Below are positions 37,041 to 43,989 of a DNA stretch of 64,000 bases, piece by piece. The DNA is taken from assembly GCA_026874595.1 (NCBI GenBank), contig CM049309.1:73518426-73582425 (forward strand), given 5' to 3'. The DNA is from Sipunculus nudus (taxonomy: Eukaryota; Annelida; Sipuncula; Golfingiida; Sipunculidae). The notes under the pieces were generated by a model, which searched no databases, was not told the DNA's origin, and saw only the letters and a list, made by a program, of their open reading frames with translations. Position 1 is the first letter of the stretch. The number at the start of each line of letters is the position of its first letter. The position numbers were made by a program, and so were the translations under genes.

Positions 37041-38752
37041 GCTAACTGTCGGACTTGACGAGAACTTAAAACGTGTTTATGGTACTGCAAGTGCTTGATG
37101 GAACTCCGGCTACATTATTTGTATTCATCGCAGGAAAAGGTGAAAGTGATGTGTCGCAGTGCTGTTATTGATGCCCGTGAAGCCTACAGAAGAAATATGG
37201 AAAAGGTAACCCTAAAGATGAAAGTTATGTAGCTTCACAGCACATCTTTGCCACGTTTCATTACACATCAGAAAAGTGTTTCAGTATTCTTATATTGTCA
37301 CATTTAGAGAATGCGATATTGCTGAGTTCATGTATCATGTAACAATCCTGAAACTAATAGTCTGCTGATTCTGATTTCCTTATACAAAAATTACAAAAAT
37401 GTAAATAAACACAACATTTTCTGCGTTTTCTTTATCTTGAATTTTCATCTTTACTGACCAACCAGAAGGGTTTGTTTACGCATTAAAATATTGCCTAAAA
37501 TATTGTTTAATTGTATGATTAATTGCTTGGGTCCGCTTACCATGATCATGGAACAAACCTTCGAGGGATTTTTTTTTACAAGGCTTCCATTGTTTTACTT
37601 TATTATTTACGTAATTAAATTACAAACATAAGATAATTGGGTCAGATATTACAAGCAACAAAAAAAAAATCCGTACATCGATACAAGAGCATCATTGTCT
37701 TTTTGGCCCTCGGAGCAAGAATAATCCCGGGAGGGATATCAGTCTACCATGCAGACGTCCATGCATGAAATATCCATGGGACAAGGGAGGAAAATTAGAG
37801 AATGGATTAATCTCTGTTTTTTTTAATAGTGAGTGGTATAATTAGCTAATAATCTTACAGTCAACGGTTTTTCATGTCAACCACATGCGTTCATGTGTGT
37901 TGCGTCCTTGTTAGTCTGAGAGAAACGCGACCGTGGGGCGTGCAACCTGTGCGTGAAAAAAAAAAAAAAATGAAAAAGCACATATCGCGCAGTGTTCATT
38001 CAATTGAAAACACATACATATACGCGGAAACGTGATCACGGGAAACTGGCCGTACGCCTCCGAGTTTGTACACTCCTCATACAGTGGTTATACACTACAG
38101 TCGTTTCATATCTCCTTAGTTTCAAGCGCTGCTCTATTTAGCACGTTTCCGGGTCTCAACACCAGGGTGGGCACAATGCCAGAAATCCGTCCAACGGAAA
38201 CAGGGTGTCACGGGTTTAAAATTTGGAGCTGGATGCACAGTGCGATACCACGCCTCATTGTCTGATAACAACTATTTGCCCTGTGCGAAAAATTGGTGGT
38301 GAGACCCGGAGAATCAAGCTATACAAAGCAGCGGTTAAAACGAAGGAGACCTGGACTGACAGCAATGTAACCGCTGCCTGAGGAGTTTAGAGTTTGAGAC
38401 AGAGAATAATCGCATGTTTACCTTTGATATGCAGATATGTGAGTTTGGTCAGCCCTACAAAGAACCTGTAGAATTGAAGCAGCTTCACTCCCAGCAGAAA
38501 GCTACTACAATTCACGATTTCATGAAGAAAACCGAAAAGTTCACAAAGTACCGGGAGCCTCACGTAATTGACCTGGAAAAACAGCTTGAGAAAGAGTTCA
38601 AGTACATCAGAGAACAAAACAAGTTGAATAACCCCAGGGGCCTCCCCAGCCATCACGGGTCCTCTGATACTTTAGCCGACAGAAGGACAGTCACGGTCAG
38701 GCGATTGAAGCATTTTTCCCTTCCTCTTGTTAAAAAGAATGGGGTCAACTAA
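11277..38752 (+). CDS. Large GTPase of the GBP/atlastin family with a 12-module helical array (34 coding exons)
   Basis: Hand-assembled spliced gene: 11277-11295, 12040-12245, 14383-14535, 14733-14837, 15192-15242, 15382-15450, 16015-16107, 16321-16438, 16693-16820, 17287-17343, 17456-17527, 17825-18046, 18266-18334, 22997-23200, 23499-23570, 23824-24036, 24127-24183, 25862-26074, 27280-27339, 27761-27946, 28889-28954, 29599-29772, 30273-30338, 30516-30719, 31754-31819, 31913-32083, 32696-32755, 33015-33203, 33924-33983, 34360-34548, 35140-35199, 35407-35616, 37134-37205, 38435-38752. The total is 4,272 nt, or 1,423 residues plus stop. The frame stays open throughout and all introns are GT-AG except one GC-AG (after 23570). 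Residues 1 to about 333 form a GBP/atlastin GTPase domain; residues 334-1423 are twelve repeated helical modules. The family hydrolyses GTP, dimerises through the G domain, and acts in ER fusion (atlastin) or interferon-induced defence (GBP); which role applies here is unknown. No transmembrane pair or CAAX box ends the protein, so it is probably soluble or peripheral. Transcript evidence is needed for exact ends and isoforms. Confidence 0.9.
11542..11680. mobile_element. 139-bp palindromic MITE in intron 1
   Basis: Ends TACGGAGCCCGGGAGACGAC and the inverted GTCGTCTCCCGGGCGCCGTA. The centre is built of AATTCGTGCGCACGAATTA-type units. A perfect direct repeat GTTTAA flanks it (11536-11541 and 11681-11686), which fits a target-site duplication. 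As RNA it would fold into one long hairpin. No coding capacity. Confidence 0.8.
11969..12014. repeat. (TA)n microsatellite at the exon 2 acceptor
   Basis: About 23 TA units followed by three CATATA units, then CACACAG, which is the exon 2 splice acceptor. Confidence 0.95.
12040..12245 (+). CDS. GTPase gene exon 2: G1/P-loop
   Basis: Encodes residues 7-75. The P-loop [12 protein letters not shown] starts at G55, with K61 and S62 as the nucleotide-binding pair. R58 lies at the position of the arginine finger of GBP1 (GLYRTGKS) and atlastin (GAFRKGKS). The preceding strand VVVLSIAG and the following NYLIRYL match atlastin closely. The acceptor (CACACAG) follows a (TA)n/(CATATA)n run rather than a normal pyrimidine tract. 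The donor is GTATGT. Confidence 0.93.
12821..12872. repeat. (TA)n microsatellite, intron 2
   Basis: About 25 TA units within the intron between the P-loop exon and the switch exon. Confidence 0.95.
13424..13737 (+). mobile_element. tRNA-derived SINE (second family), intron 2
   Basis: The head GGCTCCTGTGGCTCAGGGGT (continuing AGAGC) and the B box TCGAATCTCAGCC are tRNA-like. The body TGAGATTTTTCACGGTCGG and end ATGGAATTCTGCA also occur at 31022-31357, and in reverse at 25425-25603. The head is too diverged and too embedded to be a working tRNA gene. Confidence 0.75.
14383..14535 (+). CDS. GTPase gene exon 3: switch I region
   Basis: Encodes residues 76-126. The segment [10 protein letters not shown]...[14 protein letters not shown] aligns with the atlastin stretch before and through switch I; T105 is the likely conserved threonine that contacts magnesium and the gamma phosphate. 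Ends are CACAG and GTAATA, phase 0 on both sides. Confidence 0.9.
14733..14837 (+). CDS. GTPase gene exon 4: G3 motif DTQG
   Basis: Encodes residues 127-161, beginning [11 protein letters not shown]133 and G136 form the G3 motif. It is followed by [17 protein letters not shown], nearly identical in pattern to atlastin RDSATVFALSTMISSIQ. Acceptor CTTCCAG, donor GTAATA, phase 0. Confidence 0.95.
15192..15242 (+). CDS. GTPase gene exon 5
   Basis: Seventeen codons, [17 protein letters not shown], matching the atlastin stretch VYNLSQNVQEDDLQHLQ. The acceptor is AATATAG and the donor GTAACA followed by a short CA run. It is too short to stand out as an ORF; the frame and the homology place it. Confidence 0.88.
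15382..15450 (+). CDS. GTPase gene exon 6
   Basis: Twenty-three codons, starting [14 protein letters not shown] and ending HVKPFQ. The end matches atlastin ...FLKPFQ just before the G4 strand. Acceptor ACAAAG, donor GTAGGT, phase 0. Confidence 0.88.
15900..15982. repeat. (ATT)n microsatellite before exon 7
   Basis: ATT/TTA triplets with a short ATC interruption, ending about 32 bp before the exon 7 acceptor. Confidence 0.9.
16015..16107 (+). CDS. GTPase gene exon 7: G4 motif RD
   Basis: Encodes residues 202-232, [14 protein letters not shown]... then [15 protein letters not shown]208-D209 is the RD motif that replaces the usual NKxD for guanine recognition in this family, and the RDW form is atlastin-like (atlastin LVRDWSFP). 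The acceptor TATATTAAG lies about 35 bases after a long ATT/TTA microsatellite. Confidence 0.94.
16321..16438 (+). CDS. GTPase gene exon 8: end of G domain
   Basis: Starts [18 protein letters not shown] and carries FLMPYPG, matching atlastin helix ...RKHIHSCF and LLPHPG. An alternative acceptor AG six bases upstream would add Pro-Gln (exon from 16315). The exon ends with one extra base (C), which joins AG of the next exon to make Q272. Confidence 0.9.
16693..16820 (+). CDS. GTPase gene exon 9: linker helices after the G domain
   Basis: After the split codon it reads [19 protein letters not shown] and ends [15 protein letters not shown]. This aligns with atlastin [22 protein letters not shown] and the CRGLVEYFKAYI helix. 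Acceptor GACTGCAG, donor GTATGC. Confidence 0.9.
17287..17343 (+). CDS. GTPase gene exon 10: hinge to helical array
   Basis: Nineteen codons, [19 protein letters not shown] (residues 315-333). It corresponds to the atlastin/GBP segment YxxxYQGEELPHPKSM or YVNAINSGDLPCMENA that leads from the G domain into the middle domain. Acceptor CTTTCAG, donor GTAATA. Confidence 0.9.
17456..18046 (+). CDS. Helical module 1 (exons 11 and 12)
   Basis: Short exon 17456-17527 (24 codons, ...[16 protein letters not shown]) and long exon 17825-18046 (74 codons), residues 334-431. This is the canonical module. The short exon matches GBP1 ENSAAVEKAIAHYEQQM and atlastin VATAKDTYNKKMEE. The long exon has [12 protein letters not shown], like atlastin GDKPFLAPNDLQ, then two amphipathic helices. 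It is the ancestor-like copy of the modules that follow. Confidence 0.92.
18266..23200 (+). CDS. Helical module 2 (exons 13 and 14)
   Basis: Short exon 18266-18334 (23 codons, [18 protein letters not shown]) and long exon 22997-23200 (68 codons, containing [20 protein letters not shown] and ending ILCKQNR), residues 432-522. The 4.66-kb intron between them is the longest in the gene; it holds a ~310-330-bp tandem array and a 2.4-kb foldback element. The LH...A...F pattern and final FC/LC-K-Q-N resemble GBP1 LDLHRDSEREAIEVF and DDFCKQNS. Confidence 0.9.
18900..19760 (+). repeat. Tandem array with ~305-330-bp units, intron 13
   Basis: The block CCCCCTAGTGGCCATATCC recurs at about 19037, 19367 and 19673 (the last with a poly-C expansion). 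Each is preceded by GGAGATATGGCCAAAAATGA and followed by TTTCGAGATATTAG and GACATACTGACAAAGTG. Three clear copies; the flanks (18700-18900, 19760-20280) hold related CAGACAGAC or CAAACAAAC runs. Confidence 0.75.
21566..21605. repeat. (GA)n microsatellite
   Basis: About 20 GA units inside the foldback element, creating artificial open frames on both strands. Confidence 0.95.
21876..21943. repeat. (TA)n microsatellite
   Basis: About 30 TA units inside the foldback element, broken once by TAATAT. Confidence 0.95.
23499..24036 (+). CDS. Helical module 3 (exons 15 and 16)
   Basis: Short exon 23499-23570 (24 codons, [15 protein letters not shown]) and long exon 23824-24036 (71 codons, [18 protein letters not shown]...), residues 523-617. 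The short exon has no GT donor at the expected place. The sequence AAG|GCAATT implies a GC-AG intron; reading on would meet TAA ten codons later. The MDK ending agrees with modules 5 and 7. Confidence 0.85.
24127..26074 (+). CDS. Helical module 4 (exons 17 and 18)
   Basis: Short exon 24127-24183 (19 codons, [19 protein letters not shown], donor GTGAGA) and long exon 25862-26074 (71 codons, with [16 protein letters not shown] and ending AELQAQ), residues 618-707. The LH...A...F signature is clear. The intron contains a foldback repeat and a reverse-oriented SINE. Confidence 0.88.
24300..25375. mobile_element. Foldback element in intron 17
   Basis: CAAGGAGATTAGAGACTGGA (24330 region) is mirrored by TCCAGTCTGTAATCTCCTTG (25325-25345). 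GTGCGCTAATTGCAATTAAG with GATAAGCCC on the left is mirrored by GGGCTTATC and ATTAGCGCC on the right. No coding sequence is seen between the arms. Confidence 0.6.
25425..25603 (-). mobile_element. tRNA-derived SINE (second family), reverse
   Basis: The minus strand gives GTGGTCTCGTGGTAGAGCAC, then a B-box-like GTTCGAATCTTAGCC, and TGAGATTTTTCATAGTCAG. It is the reverse-oriented relative of 13424-13737 and lies in intron 17. Confidence 0.7.
26908..26960. repeat. (TA)n microsatellite, intron 18
   Basis: About 26 TA units in the intron preceding exon 19. Confidence 0.95.
27280..27946 (+). CDS. Helical module 5 (exons 19 and 20)
   Basis: Short exon 27280-27339 (20 codons, [20 protein letters not shown]) and long exon 27761-27946 (62 codons, with [18 protein letters not shown] and [17 protein letters not shown]), residues 708-789. 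Splice sites are TTGTAG/GTTGGT and TTTCAG/GTAAAA. The intron between them holds a dispersed repeat. Confidence 0.9.
27358..27605. repeat. Dispersed repeat, copy 1
   Basis: Contains GCGGTTATACACTGCAGTC, TGTAACCGCTGCTTTGTAT and ACACCAGGGTGCGCACAGAG. The same motif order recurs at 38060-38395 and 40335-40560. Part of it is mirrored internally (GTGCGCAC and GTGCAC). Confidence 0.65.
28889..29772 (+). CDS. Helical module 6 (exons 21 and 22)
   Basis: Short exon 28889-28954 (22 codons, [17 protein letters not shown]) and long exon 29599-29772 (58 codons), residues 790-869. The long exon is one of the shorter and most divergent: it has lost the LH motif, and its end ([15 protein letters not shown]) is charged and proline-containing rather than helical. 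A SINE and its (TA)n tail abut the acceptor of the long exon. Confidence 0.87.
29318..29556 (+). mobile_element. tRNA-derived SINE (first family) directly before exon 22
   Basis: A box GCTAAGTGGTAAAACGC, B box GGTTCGATCCC, body GGTGGTTTTCTCCGGGTACT and CCGGTTTCCTCCACC, end TTGTACAATCCATGTAAAAT. The AT tail runs straight into a (TA)n tract and then the exon 22 acceptor. Confidence 0.85.
29558..29594. repeat. (TA)n tail of the SINE
   Basis: About 18 TA units ending at TTACAG, the acceptor of exon 22. Confidence 0.9.
30273..30719 (+). CDS. Helical module 7 (exons 23 and 24)
   Basis: Short exon 30273-30338 (22 codons, [18 protein letters not shown]) and long exon 30516-30719 (68 codons, [20 protein letters not shown] ... 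[13 protein letters not shown]), residues 870-959. The exons are separated by only 177 bp, the shortest short-to-long intron apart from module 8. The donor GTAAGT is strong. Confidence 0.9.
31022..31357 (+). mobile_element. tRNA-derived SINE (second family), intron 24
   Basis: The head GGCCGAGGGGTAAGGCACAG and the B-box-like TTTCAAATCTCAGCC are followed by TGAGATTTTTCACGGTCGG and the end GGGAATTCTACA, then a (TA)n tail. It is longer than the 13424 copy because of extra sequence after the body. Confidence 0.75.
31360..31420. repeat. (TA)n microsatellite, SINE tail
   Basis: About 30 TA units directly after the SINE end. Confidence 0.95.
31754..32083 (+). CDS. Helical module 8 (exons 25 and 26)
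   Basis: Short exon 31754-31819 (22 codons, [17 protein letters not shown]) and long exon 31913-32083 (57 codons, [17 protein letters not shown] ... ACTEQYKIY), residues 960-1038. The intron is only 93 bp. The long exon is the shortest of the set but keeps the LH start and a closing Tyr-rich helix. Confidence 0.88.
32696..33203 (+). CDS. Helical module 9 (exons 27 and 28)
   Basis: Short exon 32696-32755 (20 codons, [20 protein letters not shown]) and long exon 33015-33203 (63 codons, [16 protein letters not shown] ... [16 protein letters not shown]), residues 1039-1121. The LH signature and the Y..N pattern near the end are conserved. Confidence 0.9.
33420..33760. repeat. Dispersed repeat related to the 2560-4110 foldback
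   Basis: Shares ATGAGCTTG.TT.CTGT, GCATATGTGC.GAA, TGTATTTGGAT..ATTT and AAGTGGATATAAAC with 50650-51080, and partly with 2690-2880 and 3720-3800. Located in intron 28. Confidence 0.55.
33924..34548 (+). CDS. Helical module 10 (exons 29 and 30)
   Basis: Short exon 33924-33983 (20 codons, [16 protein letters not shown]) and long exon 34360-34548 (63 codons, [20 protein letters not shown] ... [20 protein letters not shown]), residues 1122-1204. The opening GGKLGPEP recalls the loop GGDKPFLAP between helices in atlastin. Confidence 0.9.
34864..34950 (+). pseudogene. Decayed copy of the end of exon 32 and its intron start
   Basis: AACAAGAAACACTTTAAGG, followed by AGGTTTGTTTTTTCTCAC, matches the last bases of exon 32 and the first bases of its intron at 35599, offset 735 bp. 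The donor GT has become GG here, so the copy cannot act as an exon end. It lies in the intron between exons 30 and 31. Confidence 0.7.
35140..35616 (+). CDS. Helical module 11 (exons 31 and 32)
   Basis: Short exon 35140-35199 (20 codons, [20 protein letters not shown], donor GTAAGT) and long exon 35407-35616 (70 codons, [20 protein letters not shown] ... [14 protein letters not shown]), residues 1205-1294. The end of the long exon and its first intronic bases have a decayed second copy 735 bp upstream, at 34864. Confidence 0.9.
36985..37037. repeat. (TA)n microsatellite, intron 32
   Basis: About 26 TA units, about 95 bp before exon 33. Confidence 0.95.
37134..38752 (+). CDS. Helical module 12 and C-terminus (exons 33 and 34)
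   Basis: Short exon 37134-37205 (24 codons, [18 protein letters not shown]) and terminal exon 38435-38752 (105 codons plus TAA), residues 1295-1423. The last exon repeats the module ([19 protein letters not shown] ... FKYIREQNK). It then adds a ~40-residue tail rich in Pro, Ser, Arg and Lys, ending LVKKNGVN. No hydrophobic segment or Cys-box is present. No canonical AATAAA occurs in the first ~770 bases after the stop; the first I see is near 39525, inside a LINE tail. Confidence 0.92.
38060..38395. repeat. Dispersed repeat, copy 2, foldback form
   Basis: CAGTGGTTATACACTACAGTC is the left end. AATGTAACCGCTGCCTGAGG on the right is its inverted partner, and AACACCAGGGTGGGCACA lies inside. It sits in the last intron, ending about 40 bp before the terminal exon. 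Confidence 0.65.
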
Positions 38753-39459
38753 ACAGATCATCTGTAGATAGGCTTGTTTGACTTTTGCAATTTGGCAGAT
38801 GGAATATCATGTTAAATGTTTGAAATGCATGCTATTCATATATACAGTATGCAAAGGGCTTTTTTGCTATACCTACTGTAATTTGAAGACTTTGGGGTGG
38901 TCCAACTATCGTTACTCCGCTATAAACTTGGCCGATACACGTCCCCTTGCCATAAAACTGTCTCCAAAGATAAATTCTCGCCGGAAAGCTGTCCTGGGAG
39001 TACTTTCGCGTTGCAACTGATGCGCTCTTATTGAATCTTAACAGGCTTATTTCTCCAAATTTCTCGAAACCGCTTACGGGGGCGCCCATTGTACGTACCA
39101 CCGGATGTTACAGTCGCATGTCAAGTTTATGAGTATACCTATAAGAACCTTACTCCAAACATTCATGATCTGGTGCTTAAATGGCTCCAGCGTAATGTTT
39201 AGAATGTATTTCAGATGAACATTAACATGCTGTAAGATGTTTCTTAATTACAGAAGTACAATGGTCTGAATTTGGCCACAAATTACTAAATATCATGTGA
39301 ATATCATGTCGACTGTCACGTAAAAGGCTGTTGAAAACTAATGTTCACATGAAAATTCTATACCCGACAGCTTGCGAGAGGTATTATGTTTTTATCTTGT
39401 TTATTTGCTTTTTGTTTCAGCAACTTGAAAATATTTTGAGTAGATTTTGATTAAACTTT

Positions 39460-40045
39460 GTGAAGGTTTAGTAGAAGAAGAAATGTTTTATTGTAGAAAA
39501 GGCCTTATGGTCCATGGTACAAATATAAATAAATAAATGCAATTGAACATTGAACATATAACATGCTTATACACATATAATACATACATATATACATGGT
39601 TGTGTTACCTGCTGTTGTGTTGTTTCATAATTATATAGACTATCTGTCACATCGAGGTTTTCTTCAATTTGTTTACCTGAAATAAATATTTCGCCAGATT
39701 TAAATGAACATTAAAAGACTGGATTTTTAATAGTTTATATAAACCATATGTATTTTTTTTCGAATTTTCTTTAAAGATGTAAAAATATCATTTCTTAAAT
39801 TTTCATATCTAGAGCAATGAAATAAAACATGGATCTCATCTTTAACTTCATCTTGATTACACATTTTACAGACCCTCATTTCTTTGGGTATATTATTTCT
39901 CCTTCCAATTTCAATTTCATAACAATGGTCACTTAATCTAAATTTTGATAAAGCCTGCCTTTATACAAATACCATATTATATAAACATTTTTCTGGTTCT
40001 ACTGCTGATTTAATTTCACTATATATACTGAGCTTAGATTTACTT
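39460..40045 (-). pseudogene. LINE 3' end: reverse-transcriptase C-terminus and tail, degraded
   Basis: On the minus strand a frame reads KSKLSIYSEIKSAVEPEKCL, a stop, then RLSDHCYEIEIGRRNNIPK, CKMCNQDEVKDEIHVLFHC and SRYENLRNDI. This is the Cys/His pattern at the C-terminus of common animal non-LTR retrotransposon polymerases. An in-frame TAA marks it as dead. The tail ACCATGGACCATAAGGCC and CAATAAAACATTTC is typical of a LINE 3' UTR. The insertion is 5' truncated. Confidence 0.8.
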
Positions 40046-40334
40046 CTGATTTCTGATAATGAAAAGGTTTAGTATAACACCAAAGAAGCAATCTTTTAAT
40101 TTCTGAAATTAACACCATTGTGACATGTGACTCTTTATATTTGCGGTATTCATTTGTATTAGGGGACCGCTTTGTTCTGGAGGGAGACCCGGGATGGGGC
40201 TGTGATGAACCATGAAAGTTGTGTACGCAGCACAATCTTATGAGAATCTTAGATCAGGTTTGTCGTCTGTGGCTACTTCTTGTTAGTATTACAAAAATAT
40301 CATGAGCAATCTGGATATGTCTTTAATCTTCACG

Positions 40335-40560
40335 CTGTCTGGTGTTATACTTCTCGTGCAGCGGTAATACACTGTAGTCATCCTAGATCTCCTCTTATGT
40401 AACCGCTGCTTTGTGTGGCAAGATTTTCTGGGTTCGAACACCAGGGTGCGCACAGAGAAAAGAATTGTAATCGTACCATTGAAAGCGTGGAATCACATTG
40501 TGCAAATTTTAAACATACCACACCTGCTCTCGTTGGTCCAATTAATATCAAGGATAGAAT
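40335..40560. repeat. Dispersed repeat, copy 3
   Basis: GCAGCGGTAATACACTGTAGTC, TGTAACCGCTGCTTTGTGTG and GGTTCGAACACCAGGGTGCG, in the same order as 27358-27605. The GGTTCGAAC string is tRNA B-box-like. Confidence 0.65.
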
Positions 40561-40619
40561 AGACATATTGCAATGATTGAACGGCTGTCCAGGGTGACTA
40601 ATGCCATTCAAATGTTATT

Positions 40620-41130
40620 TTGCCTGTGAAAGTTCATCATTCCAGCAAAATCCATGTGCTACAGTTCTTGAAATGTATACGAAAAAAATGTTTATATTTT
40701 ATTTTAATAATTGTATGTGAAACTTTACATGAAGTTATATATGAAATACAAAGCTGGTACATATGTCATGATACAATCACGTGTGAAAATTTTTCCATAT
40801 TAAAACAAGTTTTTACTTGAAATCGTATAAAGGGAATGAGTCACTTTAGAGCAGCATTTAAAAATATAACTAGGGCTTTGTCCTCCCATGAATTATTTTT
40901 TTCCTTCAATCAATATTTTTATAATAAAAAAATCGAATATAAATATTTAAAAAAAAAGGCAAAAAGGTCCAAAGACGAATATTCAACTGTGAACATTTAG
41001 ATTTACCAAATCAGCGGAAAATCATTCTGTTCCATGCATTGTAAACACCATGAAATTCAAGGAATGAACAACAATCAGGAAAATTCATGAAGCCATTCAT
41101 TTGTTTGATTTATTCAAAAAGTCATCAAAA
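40620..41130. other. Intergenic, no gene seen
   Basis: AT-rich DNA with poly-A tracts; nothing recognised. Confidence 0.4.
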
Positions 41131-42070
41131 CGTGGTCGAATCTTCTTACTTGATACCAGGGGGACTATTAAAAAATCTCCTTGGAAACCTGAAATTAGGT
41201 CCCTGTTACCCATATTCTCCGAGCTACAGGGCTCTTAAGTACCCCAAGAATAATTAAAAATTTTATACAAATGCTCCAATATCTGAATAACTAATGCTTT
41301 AATAGCCATGATTCTTTGGAAATATATTGATCATGGAGTGTTTCATCAGTTCCTGCAGACTGGTGGCACTACCTGTAAATTTTCAATTTTTTATGCATTT
41401 TCCCTTCTATTTATGAAACCTTCAAATGAAGTTGTCATCTGTCCAAAAGCCCATTTCTAAGAACTCGTCACAAAATTCATGATTTTTTTTGGCACTCTGT
41501 TCAACATTCCTTGAATTCAGCTGAGCGTCATGGCCCATGTGCCCCTAGTTAAATAACACCAATGATTCCGGAACAGTCCTGTTGCTAAAAAAAATAAAGC
41601 CAAACTAATAGAGGCTGCTCAGATTTACTGATGGTAATGGTCATCCTTGCGTCAAAACCTGTCAGGAGGAACATCGTGTCTCCGGTCTGTACTGCCCGCC
41701 TATAGAAAGCCGAGACGGAATTTTCGGAATTTTGCATCGTTCTAGGGTAACGTGTGAGCTGGTTTGGAACACGTGTGATCTCAGACGTTTTGCCGTTTTT
41801 GGTGAATATCGCACATATCTCAGGAATGATTAGAGACATCTGCCTGGAACATGAGACTAATATCTCATCCGCCAAGCAAGCAGCCTTGTTAAGTCAGCTG
41901 GATCTTACCTTGCATCCAGATAAATATTTGTCTTTCAGTTGAAGGTCTCATAAATATAGAAAAAAAAAATGCCTAAAAATTTGAAAAAAAAAAATATTGG
42001 TGGCACCACCAGTGTACAGGAACTGATGAAACTCTCCATGATCAATGAAGTTTTTGTATCACATTTTTAA
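41130..42070. repeat. Inverted and partial direct copies of the 'AGGAACTGATGAAACA' array family
   Basis: 41190-41425 on the minus strand reads CTGCAGGAACTGATGAAACA then CTCCATGATCAATA, as in the array at 62.0-63.2 kb. 41995-42060 holds the direct form GTACAGGAACTGATGAAACT. The two together form a large foldback flank around the nested elements to the right. Confidence 0.65.
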
Positions 42071-42082
42071 CTAGAAAACAGA

Positions 42083-42524
42083 TACTGTGGTTGCCTTTTT
42101 GTTCGCGAGGGTTTTAATTTCGCGATATTCGCGAATGGGAAATAATCGCGAAAATGAAACCCTCGGGAATAATCGGCCAATTGAGAATGTTCTTCTTATT
42201 TAGTGTAATCAATACTTGTATGTTAATAGGTTAGAACAGAGAGAATTTTTTTAATAAATTACATCCTTGCAGGTATAGGGAAATTTAAACCTTAAATTTG
42301 AACTAAACCACCTATGCTGTGTGTACTGGCCCATCATTATATAAGAAAATGTCACAAACGCATGACCTATTCTCATTTTATAAAACACAAAGGTATATGG
42401 TTTTGCCAAAGATTTGATATACTAGTAGGTTCTTGTGAGATCGCGAAAATGAAACCCTCGCAAAACATTAAAAATGGAAAAATCGCGAAATTTCAGCCTC
42501 GCGAATATGAAGCCAACCACAGTT
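42083..42524. mobile_element. MITE with CTGTGGTTG terminal inverted repeats
   Basis: Left end CTGTGGTTGCCTTTTTGTTC then GCGAGGGTTTTAATTTCGCG; right end CGCGAATATGAAGCCAACCA then CAG. Both arms hold the ATCGCGAAAATGAAACCCTCG motif. Partial relatives are seen at 60620-60711, 60855-60882 and 63430-63530. Confidence 0.75.
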
Positions 42525-42525
42525 G

Positions 42526-43840
42526 TCGACAAGTGACAACGTGTATCTGCCTAAGTCATAGTGGTACAGGTGAAGTGAGGGATGATGGGTTGAGTGGTAT
42601 GTTCACTAATACTCTGAGAAAAGGGCATTAATTTAAACAACAAAACATCTGGCGCCACCTGTCTGGTTTACGAGAAAACTCTCCAAGTCGAATTGACATG
42701 CCAAATTTCAAGACCAATACCTACAGACCAGAACCACTCCGAAGACATGAGCAATTTTCACCCAATGCACATGTACGGATGGACGCCACAGGAAAACAAG
42801 TGCAGATGGTGCCACCAGTCTTGAGAACAAGATGGAGAGTCCAAGATATATGGACATGCACAATTTCAGGCCAATACGGCAAACCCCTCCTGAGAAATGA
42901 ACATTAATTTATTCTAGGAAAACGGGAAGGTAGGTGGCGCCACCTGTCTGGTTTGTAATAAAATTTTCCAAGATGAATGGACATGCCAAATTTCAGACCA
43001 ATACCTTGAACCTCTCCGGAGATATGAGCAATTTTCCCCCAAAGCACATGTATGGATGGAAGCCACGGGAAAATGATTGCAGATGGCACCATGAGTCTTG
43101 AGTACAAGATGGAGGAGTCCAAGATATATAGATCTGCGCAGTTTCAGGCCATTACAGCGAATCACTCCTGAGAAAAGGGCATTAATTATTCTAAAAAAGG
43201 AAAGTATATGGCGCCACCTGCCTGGCATATGAGAAAACTCTCCAAGTTGGATAGACATGCCAAATTTCAGACCAATACCTTGATGGATAGACATGTATGG
43301 ATAGACGTTACGGGAAAAAATTGCAGAAAACACCACCATACTTGAACACAGGATGGAGGAGTCCAAGATCTATGGGTATGCACCTTTTCGGGCCACTACG
43401 GCAAATCACTCTTGAGGAAAGGGCATCAATTTATTCTACGGAACTGGGAAGGTAGGTAGTGCCACTTGTCTGATTTATGAGAAAACTTTCCAAGATGGAT
43501 GGATATGCCAAATATCTTGAACCATTTCTGAGATATGAGCAATTTTTATCAGAAGCAAATATACCAATTGTCACCACACGAAAACTACTGCAGATGGCGC
43601 CGCGAGTATTGTTTGTGAGATGTAAGTGTTGATGATCAAAGAAAATGCACGATTTCATCCAAGTACCTTGAAGAACCACTAAGACGACAAGATGGCAAAT
43701 GCACAGATGAACACTACGCAAAAAGTATTGTTGGTGGCGCCACCAGTTGCGATTACGATATGGAGAGATGCAAGATCTATGGACATGCAAACGTTCAGCT
43801 TAATACATAAAGCCACTCCTGAGGTATGGGCTGTTATCTA
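42526..43840 (+). mobile_element. Tandem-core DNA element, copy 2
   Basis: The left end GTCGACAAGTGACAACGTGT begins directly after the MITE. GGCGCCACCT recurs at 42651, 42934 and 43210, giving units of 283 and 276 bp, with a decayed unit near 43459. Minus-strand open frames here encode repeat-derived peptide and not a real protein. Confidence 0.7.
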
Positions 43841-43989
43841 AAAGACACCATAAATCGTACTGCACAGAAAGGACTGCTGGTGATGCCACCTGTCATTGCT
43901 AGGGATAACTACATAGGTGAGGGAACAACTATGCTGGGTTTCGGAAAGATAGGTCTAGGAAAGAGTAGTTCTCTGGAAACGAACGCAGA

